DNA from: Paenibacillus sp. FSL R7-0204
GTDB taxonomy: Bacteria; Bacillota; Bacilli; Paenibacillales; Paenibacillaceae
NCBI RefSeq assembly: GCF_038002225.1
Contig: NZ_JBBOCA010000001.1
Coordinates: forward strand, 620,001-684,000
DNA length: 64,000 nt
Reading direction: 5' to 3'
Part shown: positions 14,822 through 22,905 of the stretch, piece by piece
Position numbering within the stretch: position 1 is the stretch's first letter
Layout: each line of letters begins with the position of its first letter
Program-made: the position numbers and the translations under genes
The notes under the pieces: model-generated
Database searches by the model: none
What the model saw: only the letters and a program-made list of their open reading frames with translations
Told to the model about the DNA's origin: nothing

Positions 14822-16414
14822 TCACATGGGCTTGAAGCGGGTGATGGAGGAGACGCCATACAGATGAACGCTATTGCGGCCGTTCCGCTTGGAGGAGTAC
14901 AGGGCATGATCTGCTTCTGAGAGCAGCTCCTCCAGTGAGATCGAACGGCGGAAGGCTTCAGTCACGCCGAAGCTGGCTGTGATTTTAATTGTTCCTGTGA
15001 AGGTGGAGAAGGTGCTGTGCTCGATGTCCCTGCGGATGCGCTCAGAGATCAGGGCCGCTTCCTTCAAGGGGGCTCCCGGCAGGCTTAAGACGAATTCCTC
15101 GCCTCCGTACCGTCCGAAGACATCGCTCTCCCGGACATGCTGACGGCATACGCTTACTACATGCTGCAAGGCCATATCCCCGTGCTGATGCCCGTAGCGG
15201 TCGTTAATGCTCTTGAAGAAATCAATATCCAGCAGGATGACCGAGAAGGGGGCGGCGGAGTCCGCAGCCTCCTTCAGCCGCTGCCGGCTCAGCTCCATGA
15301 AGCGGGTCCGGTTGTAGATGCCGGTCAGGCTGTCGATGGTGGCGAGCTGCAGCAGCTTTTCCTGGAGCAGGGTGCGTTCGGTAACATCGATCAGCATGAT
15401 CATCCGCCCGGCCAGATGGCCGTCATGCTTCTGCACCGGGGAGGAACGGACCTGATAATAGCGGACTTCTCCGCCGGAATGCCATACCAGCTCCTGCTCT
15501 TCGCTGATCTGCGGATTGGAGTTCATTACATAATCGACAGCGTCCTTGCCGGCAGGCAGGAAGAGCTGGGCCAGCGGCCGGCCGATGGCGGCGGCATCCA
15601 GATCCTCAAGCATCTCTGCAGCGGCCCGGTTATAGTCCACCAGCTTGTCGGAGAGGTCCGTGACCAGTACGCCGTCGCGCATGCTCTCGAACAGATTCTC
15701 GCGGGCAATCGGCGCGGCGGTCAGCATCCCTCTGGACAGAATGGCCCATATATACAGGGACGAGGTTACGCTCATCACTACGGGAACAGGGTCTGTTCCA
15801 TACGGAGTCAGGTCCATCAGATAGAGGAAGGCCCCCAGTGCAGGCAGGAATTGTCCGACAAAAATAATCAGCATCTGCCGCAGATAAGCCCGCCGCATCC
15901 GCCCCCAGCGCCAGAAGATCAGGCACATACCGGCCAGCATACAGCCGAAGGTCAGACTGCCCTGCACGATATACCAAGGTCCCATGACGATATCCACCAG
16001 CGGTGTAGGTGCGTCTCCCCGGAAGTAGATAGACTTATAGAACAGGTGATGGGAGTCGTTGGTCCACACAAGCACCGTGGAGATCACGGGGACGGAGTAG
16101 AGGAGGACCAGCAGTTTTTTGGAGACCAGCTTCTCTAAGCCCACGAAATGCATGATCATCAGCAGACTGGAGGGCGCAATGTACGGCATTCCGAGATACT
16201 CCAGCTTGATCCAGAACTTAATCTGATCCATCGAGTTCCCTGAGAGCTCAAGTGCGAAGGCGAATGTGTATACCGCCGAGGCGGCGGAGCTGACGATGAA
16301 TGCGCGCAGACCCGAGAAGTCAGTCTTCCTGTAAAAAGCAAACAGGGCGAGCAAGGCGTTCAGCACACCGGAGATCGAAACGATAATAATGTAGTTGGAA
16401 ATCATAGATGCCAT
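14822..16414 (-). CDS. Membrane 7TM-PAS-GGDEF diguanylate cyclase
   Basis: A protein of about 530 residues. Seven hydrophobic helices (about 1-225) resemble the N-terminal 7TM sensor of some histidine kinases. A PAS domain (about 235-350, SMRDGVLVTDLSDKLVDYN) and a GGDEF domain (about 360-525) follow. The active-site motif is GGEEF, and RESD five residues before it is an intact inhibitory I-site, so it should be an active, feedback-inhibited c-di-GMP synthase. I prefer the ATG at 16414, with GGAGG eight bases upstream, over the ATG at 16429. It is transcribed away from the large 51-bp array that fills its upstream region. Confidence 0.85.
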   Translation of the reverse strand: MASMISNYIIIVSISGVLNALLALFAFYRKTDFSGLRAFIVSSAASAVYTFAFALELSGNSMDQIKFWIKLEYLGMPYIAPSSLLMIMHFVGLEKLVSKKLLVLLYSVPVISTVLVWTNDSHHLFYKSIYFRGDAPTPLVDIVMGPWYIVQGSLTFGCMLAGMCLIFWRWGRMRRAYLRQMLIIFVGQFLPALGAFLYLMDLTPYGTDPVPVVMSVTSSLYIWAILSRGMLTAAPIARENLFESMRDGVLVTDLSDKLVDYNRAAAEMLEDLDAAAIGRPLAQLFLPAGKDAVDYVMNSNPQISEEQELVWHSGGEVRYYQVRSSPVQKHDGHLAGRMIMLIDVTERTLLQEKLLQLATIDSLTGIYNRTRFMELSRQRLKEAADSAAPFSVILLDIDFFKSINDRYGHQHGDMALQHVVSVCRQHVRESDVFGRYGGEEFVLSLPGAPLKEAALISERIRRDIEHSTFSTFTGTIKITASFGVTEAFRRSISLEELLSEADHALYSSKRNGRNSVHLYGVSSITRFKPM

Positions 16415-16572
16415 GGGGAGTGCCTCCATGGGTTAGGATGAGCATAGGACATAGGGAATAGTCTCCTGGACACAAAATGAAATGTAAGTAAAGGATAGCA
16501 CACATCCGAATCAAGGGGATACATCCCAGGGCTCGGGCTGGTGCGGCTGTGGGAGAGAAGCGAGAAACATAG

Positions 16573-17362
16573 AATGTATGCGAAAAACCGAACACATTGT
16601 GCTGGTGCAAGGCCCGCAGGCCGAATGTAATCGAAAAACCGATCACATTCGGCGCGACGTGGGCGCGTGAACTAAATGTAATCGAAAAACCGATCACATT
16701 CGGCGCGGCGTGGGCGCGTGAACCAAATGTAATCGAAAAACCGATCACATTCGGCGCGGCGTGGGCACGTGGTCCAAATGTAATCGAAAAACCGATTACA
16801 TTCGGCGCGGCGTGGGCGCGTGAACCAAATGTAATCGAAAAACCGATCACATTCGGCGCGGCGTGGGCGCGTGAACTAAATGTAATCGAAAAACCGATCA
16901 CATTCGGCGCGGCGTGGGCGCGTGAACTAAATGTAATCGAAAAACCGATCACATTCGGCGCGGCGTGGGCACGTGGTCCAAATGTAATCGAAAAACCGAT
17001 CACATTCGGCGCGGCGTGGGCGCGTGAACCAAATGTAATCGAAAAACCGATCACATTCGGCGCGGCGTGGGCGCGTGAACTAAATGTAATCGAAAAACCG
17101 ATCACATTCGGCGCGGCGTGGGCGCGTGAACCAAATGTAATCGAAAAACCGATCACATTCGGCGCGGCGTGGGCACGTGGTCCAAATGTAATCGAAAAAC
17201 CGATCACATTCGGCGCGACGTGGGCACGTGGTCCAAATGTAATCGAAAAACCGATCACATTCGGCGCGGCGTGGGCGCGTGAACTAAATGTAATCGAAAA
17301 ACCGATCACATTGTGCTGGTGCGGGCCCGTGATCCAAATGTATATGTTTCACGCGAACACGT
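16573..17362. repeat. 51-bp tandem array, 15 units plus a degenerate 16th
   Basis: Units start at 16573 and every 51 bases to 17287, with a decayed unit at 17337. Each unit has a hairpin (arm AATGTAATCG, loop AAAAAC, arm CGATCACATT; one unit carries the exact complement CGATTACATT) followed by a GC-rich spacer, CGGCGCGGCGTGGGCGCGTG, ending in one of three variants: AACT, AACC, or GTCC after a changed G. Interior units are nearly identical; the first and last carry TTGTGCTGGTGC instead of the GC spacer. Because 51 is a multiple of three, both strands stay open, which creates long artificial reading frames. The array lies between divergent genes (16415-17661), with no gene inside. Confidence 0.92.
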
Positions 17363-17424
17363 ATCCCTCTGTTTCATGTAAGAACGGTACCTTTCCTGTG
17401 AGGACGGCAAAGCCGTTTCCACTT
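17362..17424 (-). repeat. Dispersed ~65-bp palindromic element (copy 3)
   Basis: Read on the minus strand, AAGTGGAAACGGCTTTGCCG is followed by TCCTCACAGGAAAGGTACCG, TT and then GAAACAGAGGGATAC. It is the same succession of blocks as at 10619-10682. It abuts the right end of the 51-bp array. Confidence 0.7.
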
Positions 17425-17483
17425 ATAGTTACTTACTATTTTTATCGGCAATCTGTTCTATTATTTACACTGTAAGCGGCCCC

Positions 17484-17532
17484 TTAGACAAAGTGACGGA
17501 ATTTCACAGCCTCAATGTTACGCTTTGTCTAA
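17484..17532. promoter_or_regulatory. Inverted TTAGACAAAG/CTTTGTCTAA pair (candidate PucR-family operator)
   Basis: TTAGACAAAG (17484-17493) and its exact inverted copy CTTTGTCTAA (17523-17532) are about 39 bases apart centre to centre, upstream of the ABC operon. The same core appears as the palindrome ATTAGACA-ATC-TGTCTAAT at 25991-26009, between pucR and preT. The shared motif points to one regulator acting at both promoters; that this is the PucR-family protein is an inference. Confidence 0.5.
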
Positions 17533-17611
17533 TGTGGGATTCGCGGGCAACGTGTAACATGTTAATTAATACTACATGAAGACAGAAAAAATACTGAAAT
17601 TGCGAATAATA

Positions 17612-17628
17612 TGTTACGTTAGTTAACA
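17612..17628. promoter_or_regulatory. GlnR/TnrA-type site upstream of the ABC operon
   Basis: TGTTACGTTAGTTAACA matches the TGTNA-N7-TNACA core of GlnR/TnrA sites in both half-sites; the centre is less AT-rich than the ideal. It abuts a -10-like TAATAT (17607-17612) and lies 34 bases before the ATG at 17662, a position that suits repression. Confidence 0.6.
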
Positions 17629-17661
17629 TTGAATAGATTCATGGATGGAGGGGGACTGGAG

Positions 17662-18444
17662 ATGTCACTAGTAGCAGCAACAATTCCTGAAATACAGCTG
17701 GAGCATGTCGAAATGCGTTACCAGACGGAGACGGCAGACGTGCTGGCCCTGCATCAGGTAAGTCTTGATATTGCCAAGGGGGAGTTCGTCTCCCTGCTGG
17801 GCCCTTCCGGTTGCGGAAAGACTACGCTGCTGAGGCTGATGGCAGATCTTATCACACCAACGGCAGGAAATATCATGGTGGCAGGCAGAAGCGCCAAGGA
17901 GGCCCGGCTGGCCCGGAAATACGGTATTGTGTTCCAGAGTCCGGTGCTGTATGACTGGCGGAAGGTCAAGCATAATATTACGCTGCCGCTGGAGCTGATG
18001 GGCGTCAAGAAATCCGTCCGTGAAGACAAGGCGCTGGAACTGCTTGATCTTGTGGGCCTGCAGGGGTTCGCTGACAAGTATCCCTGGCAGCTCAGCGGGG
18101 GGATGCAGCAGCGCGTAGCCATTGCCCGGGCACTCTCCATGGAGCCGGAAATTCTGCTCATGGATGAACCGTTCTCGGCGCTGGATGAATTCACGCGCGA
18201 GCGGCTGAATGAAGAGCTGCTCTCCGTCTGGAGTAAGGTACAGAGCACAATTGTATTCGTTACCCATAGCATTCCCGAATCGATCTTCCTGTCGGACCGC
18301 GTGTTCGTCCTGTCTCCGCATCCGGGCAGACTCTCGGCGGTTGTCGATATTCCGCTGCCCCGTCCGCGAACGGCGGACATGAGGAACAGTCCGGAGTTCT
18401 TCGAGCTGATTGCCCGTATCCGCGACAGCTTCGAAGGGGTGTAG
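17662..18444 (+). CDS. ABC transporter ATPase, SsuB/TauB/ThiZ-like
   Basis: A 260-residue nucleotide-binding subunit. Motifs: Walker A GPSGCGKTT, Q-loop VFQSPVLYDWRKV, signature LSGGMQQR, Walker B ILLMDEPFSALDE, switch VTHSIPE. This composition is typical of importers for sulfonates, taurine, thiamine pyrimidine precursors and related heterocycles. I choose the ATG at 17662, preceded by GGAGGGGG; the frame opens earlier at a TTG. It is the first gene of an operon with two permeases, a binding lipoprotein and catabolic genes, and is probably under nitrogen control through the site at 17612. Confidence 0.88.
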   Translation: MSLVAATIPEIQLEHVEMRYQTETADVLALHQVSLDIAKGEFVSLLGPSGCGKTTLLRLMADLITPTAGNIMVAGRSAKEARLARKYGIVFQSPVLYDWRKVKHNITLPLELMGVKKSVREDKALELLDLVGLQGFADKYPWQLSGGMQQRVAIARALSMEPEILLMDEPFSALDEFTRERLNEELLSVWSKVQSTIVFVTHSIPESIFLSDRVFVLSPHPGRLSAVVDIPLPRPRTADMRNSPEFFELIARIRDSFEGV

Positions 18445-18446
18445 CT

Positions 18447-19259
18447 ATGAAGCTGAACCGTGCGTTAATGCGGAGCCGCGTACTGCCGCTGCTTGTCTGG
18501 ATCTGCGGGCTGCTGGTGCTGTGGGAGGCGGTCTCCTGGTGGCTGCTGCATGTGGCGAAGACGCCGCTGGCCCAGTCCAAGCTGCCTTATGTCCACGAGG
18601 TGGCGCTCACTCTATGGCAGTACAGCGGCACCCTTCTCCGGGAAGGGGGAGCCACCTTCGGCAATGCCGGGGTAGGCTTCCTGATCGGAGCGCTCTCCGG
18701 GGTGCTGCTGGCCGTGCTGATGAGTCTCTCCCGGACGATAGAGCAGCTTGCCTTCCCGTATGCCGTTGCTTCGCAGATGATTCCGATTCTGGGGCTGGCG
18801 CCGATCATATACGGAATTGTGCGTGATGAGCAGATGTCGAGGATCATCATCTCGGGCTATATCACCTTTTTCCCGGTGGCGCTGAATATGCTGCGCGGTC
18901 TGCGGAGTGTGGACCCTTCTGCCCTGGAGCTGATGCACTCTTATGCCGCTAAGCCGTGGGCTGTATATTGGAAGCTGCGCTTCCCGGCAGCGCTGCCGGG
19001 GCTGTTCAGCGGGCTGAAGATTGCAGCGACGCTGGCTGTAACGGGCGCAATTCTGGTTGAGCTGATGGGTGCGCAGCGCGGGATCGGGGTTATTATGCTC
19101 CGCAATCTCTATTATGGACCCTCCCATACCTACATGTTCTGGTCCACGGTACTGGTCGGTGCTCTGCTGGGTATGGCCAGCTATTGGCTGATGAGTCTGG
19201 TGGAACGTCTGGTAGCCCCTTGGCAGCCGGAATTCCGTCCCCAAGGAGGCAGCCGCTAA
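18447..19259 (+). CDS. ABC transporter permease (first)
   Basis: A 270-residue inner-membrane permease of the SsuC/TauC type with about six helices. The EAA coupling loop is visible as ALELMHSYAAKPWAVYWKLRFPAALPGLFSGLKI (about 152-185), in two conserved pieces. The gene starts two bases after the stop of the ATPase gene and overlaps the start of the next permease, so the importer subunits are tightly coupled. It most likely forms a heterodimer with the second permease, as two different permeases are present. Confidence 0.87.
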   Translation: MKLNRALMRSRVLPLLVWICGLLVLWEAVSWWLLHVAKTPLAQSKLPYVHEVALTLWQYSGTLLREGGATFGNAGVGFLIGALSGVLLAVLMSLSRTIEQLAFPYAVASQMIPILGLAPIIYGIVRDEQMSRIIISGYITFFPVALNMLRGLRSVDPSALELMHSYAAKPWAVYWKLRFPAALPGLFSGLKIAATLAVTGAILVELMGAQRGIGVIMLRNLYYGPSHTYMFWSTVLVGALLGMASYWLMSLVERLVAPWQPEFRPQGGSR

Positions 19260-20113
19260 TGGACAGCAATACGATTCGCGAATTTACATCATCTAACAAC
19301 GTCATTTCACCAGATACAGAGCAAGGCGGAGATCCATGGAAATTCCTGAAATGGCTGAATCCCGGGTTCGTACTGCCGCTGCTTGCCGGAGCTTTGTTCC
19401 TGCTGCTGTGGGAGCTTCAGATCTTTCACCGCATTTTCGATCTGAAGAAATATCAGCTCCCCTTGCCCTCCGCCATCGCTGAAGCGATGCGGGATAATCT
19501 CAGTCTGCTGCTCTCTTACACCGGGTATACCCTCACTGAAGCTGTGCTTGGCATGCTGATCGGCTCCAGCTGCGGCTTCCTGATTGCCTTAGCTGCCACA
19601 GCCTGGCCCCGCTGGGGCGGCGGCAGTCTCACGATGGTAGCTGCACTCAATGCAGTGCCCATTGTGGCGCTTGCCCCGATCATGAACCTGTGGTTCGGAG
19701 ACGGTATAGGCTCGCGGGCGGCGATTGTGACCGCGACTACGATGGCGGCTATGGCGATCAATGCCTACAAGGGCATGGCAGCTGTGGACCCGCTGGCGCT
19801 GGACCTGATGCATTCTTATGCGGCAGGCAAGCGGGCGGTATTCCGCCATCTGCGGATTCAGAACAGTCTGCCTTATGTATTCACCGCCTTGAAGATCAAT
19901 GCTACAGCGAGCATGATCGGGGCCATTGTCGGAGAGTTCTTCTTCTCCTCGCGTGGGCTGGGTTATCTGCTCTCGAATTCCATCAAGGTGGCGAAGATGC
20001 CGCTGGGCTGGGCCTGCATCGTGCTTGCTGCGATTGCGGGAGTAATCTTTTACCTGGTCGTGGAGCGCTTGGAAAAGGTATTTATCAAGTGGCACCCTTC
20101 CCGGCGCGCGTAG
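19259..20113 (+). CDS. ABC transporter permease (second)
   Basis: A 284-residue permease homologous to the preceding one, with a hydrophilic N-terminal extension of about 35 residues. The EAA loop contains ALDLMHSYAAGKRAVFRHLR, closely matching the partner subunit. The ATG overlaps the TAA of the previous gene (TAATG), and AAGGAGG lies nine bases upstream. Together the two permeases should form the membrane channel for the substrate delivered by the lipoprotein encoded next. Confidence 0.87.
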   Translation: MDSNTIREFTSSNNVISPDTEQGGDPWKFLKWLNPGFVLPLLAGALFLLLWELQIFHRIFDLKKYQLPLPSAIAEAMRDNLSLLLSYTGYTLTEAVLGMLIGSSCGFLIALAATAWPRWGGGSLTMVAALNAVPIVALAPIMNLWFGDGIGSRAAIVTATTMAAMAINAYKGMAAVDPLALDLMHSYAAGKRAVFRHLRIQNSLPYVFTALKINATASMIGAIVGEFFFSSRGLGYLLSNSIKVAKMPLGWACIVLAAIAGVIFYLVVERLEKVFIKWHPSRRA

Positions 20114-20200
20114 TGTGTAATTCCTGCATAGAGCAACAAGAGCGCAATCATACTGTGTCAGGCTGTCTTACAAAAAACTTGAGTGGTAGGGGGAGTTGCT

Positions 20201-21310
20201 ATGATGAAGGGCAAACAGGGCAAAACTCGTGGAGGATTATGGCTTGCGGCGGCTCTAATGCTGATCTCGCTGCTTGCGGGCTGCGGCGGCAACAACAACG
20301 CCAGTCCCTCCGCAGCAGAAGCGACTGCGGGGAATGCGGCGGCAGCTTCGCCGGAAGCGGCGGCAACCACAGAACCGGCGGCTGAGCCGGTCACCGTGAA
20401 GCTGCAGCTCAAATGGGTGCCGCAGGCCCAGTTCGCAGGGTACTTCCTGGCGCAGGACAAAGGGTATTATGCGGCAGAGGGCCTGAAGGTCGAGATTCTG
20501 CCGGGCGGGCCGGATATCGTGCCTGAGCAGCAGGTGGCCGGCGGCTCGGCCGATATCGGGGTGGACTGGGTGGCGAGCCTGCTGACCAGCCAGGAGCAGG
20601 AGATGCCGCTGGTGCAGATCGCCCAGATTTTCCAGAAGAGCGGGCTGGTGCTGGTCTCCAAGAAGGAGGCGGGCATCACTACACCTGCTGAGCTGAAGGG
20701 CAAGAAGGTCGGCAACTGGATGGGCGGCAATGAGTTTGAGATTCTGGCGCTTTTTGATAAATACAAGCTGGATTCAGGCAAGGATCTGAACTTCACCAAG
20801 CAGGGCTTCACAATGGACCAGTTCCTGGGCGGTGAGCTGGATGCAGCCTCGGCCATGACCTACAACGAATATCAGGTGGTGCTGGAGTCGGGCATTAAGG
20901 CAGAGGACCTCAGTGTTATCGACATGAATGACGAAGGGGTGGCGATGCTCGAAGACAATCTGTTCGCCAATAAGGAATGGCTGGAGGGCAACAAGGAGAC
21001 GGCGGCCAAGTTCGTCCGCGCTTCTCTGAAGGGCTGGGCGGATGCGATTGCTGATCCCGAAGCGGCTGTGGACAGTGTGATGAAGCTGGCGGAAGCGGGC
21101 AGCACGACCCGGGAGCATCAGCTGACGATGATGACGGAGGTTGCCAAGCTGATCCAGCCGGAGGGCTTCGATGCTTCCAAGCTGGGCTATACGGATGCTG
21201 CCGCCTTCCAGCAGACCGCCGATATCGCGCTGAAATTCGGAGTCATTAAGACGGCTTCCAAGGTGGAGGAGGCCTACACGAACGAGATTGTAGAGATGGC
21301 TGCGAAATAA
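20201..21310 (+). CDS. ABC transporter substrate-binding lipoprotein, NMT1/THI5-like
   Basis: A 369-residue lipoprotein with lipobox LLAGC (Cys28), a Ser/Ala/Pro/Glu-rich tether to about residue 68, and a periplasmic-binding fold of the NMT1/SsuA class. The opening KLQLKWVPQAQFAGYFLAQD and KGYYAAEGLKVEILPGG are hallmarks of the group that binds hydroxymethylpyrimidine-type compounds (ThiY/THI5). Its position before beta-alanine and pyrimidine catabolic genes suggests a pyrimidine or a derivative as ligand; this is an inference. A GGGGGAG site precedes the ATG at 20201. The frame extends 18 bases further up without a better start. Confidence 0.85.
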   Translation: MMKGKQGKTRGGLWLAAALMLISLLAGCGGNNNASPSAAEATAGNAAAASPEAAATTEPAAEPVTVKLQLKWVPQAQFAGYFLAQDKGYYAAEGLKVEILPGGPDIVPEQQVAGGSADIGVDWVASLLTSQEQEMPLVQIAQIFQKSGLVLVSKKEAGITTPAELKGKKVGNWMGGNEFEILALFDKYKLDSGKDLNFTKQGFTMDQFLGGELDAASAMTYNEYQVVLESGIKAEDLSVIDMNDEGVAMLEDNLFANKEWLEGNKETAAKFVRASLKGWADAIADPEAAVDSVMKLAEAGSTTREHQLTMMTEVAKLIQPEGFDASKLGYTDAAAFQQTADIALKFGVIKTASKVEEAYTNEIVEMAAK

Positions 21311-21340
21311 CAGGTAACAGAATTCCTTCATAGCTGAAGC

Positions 21341-21372
21341 AGATGGCCGCCTGGTAAGGCGGTCATCTCTTC
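21341..21372 (+). terminator. Weak terminator or attenuator after the binding protein
   Basis: An 11-bp stem with one G-T pair (21341-21351 with 21358-21368) is followed by CTTCT. It could lower expression of the enzymes relative to the transporter. Confidence 0.45.
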
Positions 21373-21410
21373 TAGGGTAGCGGACGAACACAGGGAAAGA
21401 GGTGCAGACG

Positions 21411-22874
21411 ATGACACTGCTCACGGGGCAGGCCGGTAAAGTGATGAACTATGTGAACGGAGCTTGGGTGGAGTCTTCATCCGGGCGGCAGGAGGAAGTG
21501 TTCAACCCGGCGACAGGTGAGGTGATTGCCTATGTGCCGATCTCCAGCCGGGAGGAGCTGGATGCAGCCGTGCGGGCAGCTTCCAGAGCCTATTCCGAGT
21601 GGAAAAGAGTCGCTGTGCCGCGCCGTGCCCGCTATTTCTTCCAGTACCAGCAGCTGCTGGTGCAGCACAGCAAGGAGCTGGCCGAGCTAATTACGCTGGA
21701 GAACGGCAAAAGCCTGGAGGAAGCGCTGGGCGAGGTGCAGCGCGGCATCGAATGCGTGGAATTCGCCGCCGGCGCTCCCACGCTGATGATGGGCAGCCAG
21801 CTGCCGGATATCGCGACAGGCGTAGAGTCCGGCATGTTCCGTTATCCCCTGGGAGTTGTGGGCGGCATCGCCCCGTTCAACTTCCCGATGATGGTGCCCT
21901 GCTGGATGTTCCCACTGGCGGTAGCCTGCGGTAATACCTTTGTGCTGAAGCCCTCCGAGCGGACCCCGCTGCTGGTGAACCGGCTGGCGGAGCTGTTCGC
22001 AGAAGCGGGCTTCCCGCCGGGGGTGCTGAATGTGGTACACGGGGCGCATGAGGTGGTTGACGGCCTGCTGGCGCATAAGGAGGTGAAGGCGGTCTCCTTC
22101 GTCGGCTCCCAGCCGGTGGCGGAATATGTCTATAAGCAAGGGACTGCTCACGGCAAGCGGGTGCAGGCGCTGGCAGGTGCGAAGAATCATTCGATTGTGC
22201 TGAAGGATGCAGATCTGGACCATGCGGTGAAGAATATTCTATCCGCAGCCTTCGGCTCCGCCGGCGAACGGTGCATGGCCTGCGCAGTAGTGGTGGTGCA
22301 GGAGGCCATTGCCGATGAGCTGGTGAGCCGGATCGTGGAGGCTGCGGATGGATTGAAGATCGGGAACGGCAAGGAGGAGGGGGTGTTCCTGGGCCCGGTC
22401 ATCCGGCAGGCGAACAAAGACCGGACGATCGATTACATTGAAGCTGGGCTTGCCGAGGAGGCGGTGCTGGTGAGGGATGGCCGTAAGGATGCTGCGGCCG
22501 CGGGCAGCGGGTATTTCCTGGGCCCGACGATCTTCGATCATGTGCGGCCGGGCATGAAGATCTGGCGTGATGAGATTTTTGCGCCGCTGCTGTCAGTGGT
22601 GCGTGTGAAGGATCTGGCGGAGGCGATAGCGGTCACTAATGAGTCACCCTTTGCCAACGGAGCGTGTATCTATACGGACAGCGCCAGGGCGGTCCGCGAA
22701 TTCCGCGAGGAGATTGATGCGGGGATGCTGGGCGTCAATCTGGGCGTGCCGGCACCGATGGCATTCTTCCCTTTCTCAGGATACAAGAAATCATTCTATG
22801 GAGACCTGCATGCGAACGGGCGTGACGGTGTGGAGTTCTACACCCGCAAGAAAATGATTACCGCGCGTTACTAA
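21411..22874 (+). CDS. mmsA: CoA-acylating (methyl)malonate-semialdehyde dehydrogenase
   Basis: A 487-residue enzyme of the aldehyde dehydrogenase superfamily, MmsA branch. It oxidises methylmalonate or malonate semialdehyde with NAD+ and CoA to propionyl-CoA or acetyl-CoA. Visible features: [10 protein letters not shown], the catalytic Cys in SAGERCMA (near residue 287), the MmsA-type [19 protein letters not shown], and the C-terminal [15 protein letters not shown]. In this locus it should be the last step of thymine/uracil breakdown, after transamination of beta-alanine or beta-aminoisobutyrate by the next gene. The ATG at 21411 has AAGAGG eight bases before it; the GTG at 21402 is too close to that site. 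Confidence 0.9.
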   Translation: MTLLTGQAGKVMNYVNGAWVESSSGRQEEVFNPATGEVIAYVPISSREELDAAVRAASRAYSEWKRVAVPRRARYFFQYQQLLVQHSKELAELITLENGKSLEEALGEVQRGIECVEFAAGAPTLMMGSQLPDIATGVESGMFRYPLGVVGGIAPFNFPMMVPCWMFPLAVACGNTFVLKPSERTPLLVNRLAELFAEAGFPPGVLNVVHGAHEVVDGLLAHKEVKAVSFVGSQPVAEYVYKQGTAHGKRVQALAGAKNHSIVLKDADLDHAVKNILSAAFGSAGERCMACAVVVVQEAIADELVSRIVEAADGLKIGNGKEEGVFLGPVIRQANKDRTIDYIEAGLAEEAVLVRDGRKDAAAAGSGYFLGPTIFDHVRPGMKIWRDEIFAPLLSVVRVKDLAEAIAVTNESPFANGACIYTDSARAVREFREEIDAGMLGVNLGVPAPMAFFPFSGYKKSFYGDLHANGRDGVEFYTRKKMITARY

Positions 22875-22905
22875 AAGAAGGAAACCCAAGGGAGGAGAGT
22901 GTGCC

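Noticed and set aside
16573..17362. CRISPR array
   Set aside because: Units are direct 51-bp repeats with no unique spacers between them, and there are no cas genes in the window.
16320..17475. Repeat proteins of about 290-330 residues on both strands (17-residue repeats such as NVIEKPITFGAAWAREP)
   Set aside because: The period is a multiple of three, so several frames stay open on both strands. There is no ribosome binding site, and the frames run into unrelated genes; the hairpin design explains the conservation better than a protein.
17484..17532. Rho-independent terminator from the TTAGACAAAG/CTTTGTCTAA pair
   Set aside because: The loop is about 29 bases, there is no T-run, and there is no gene upstream to terminate. 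The motif recurs at another promoter, so an operator is more likely.
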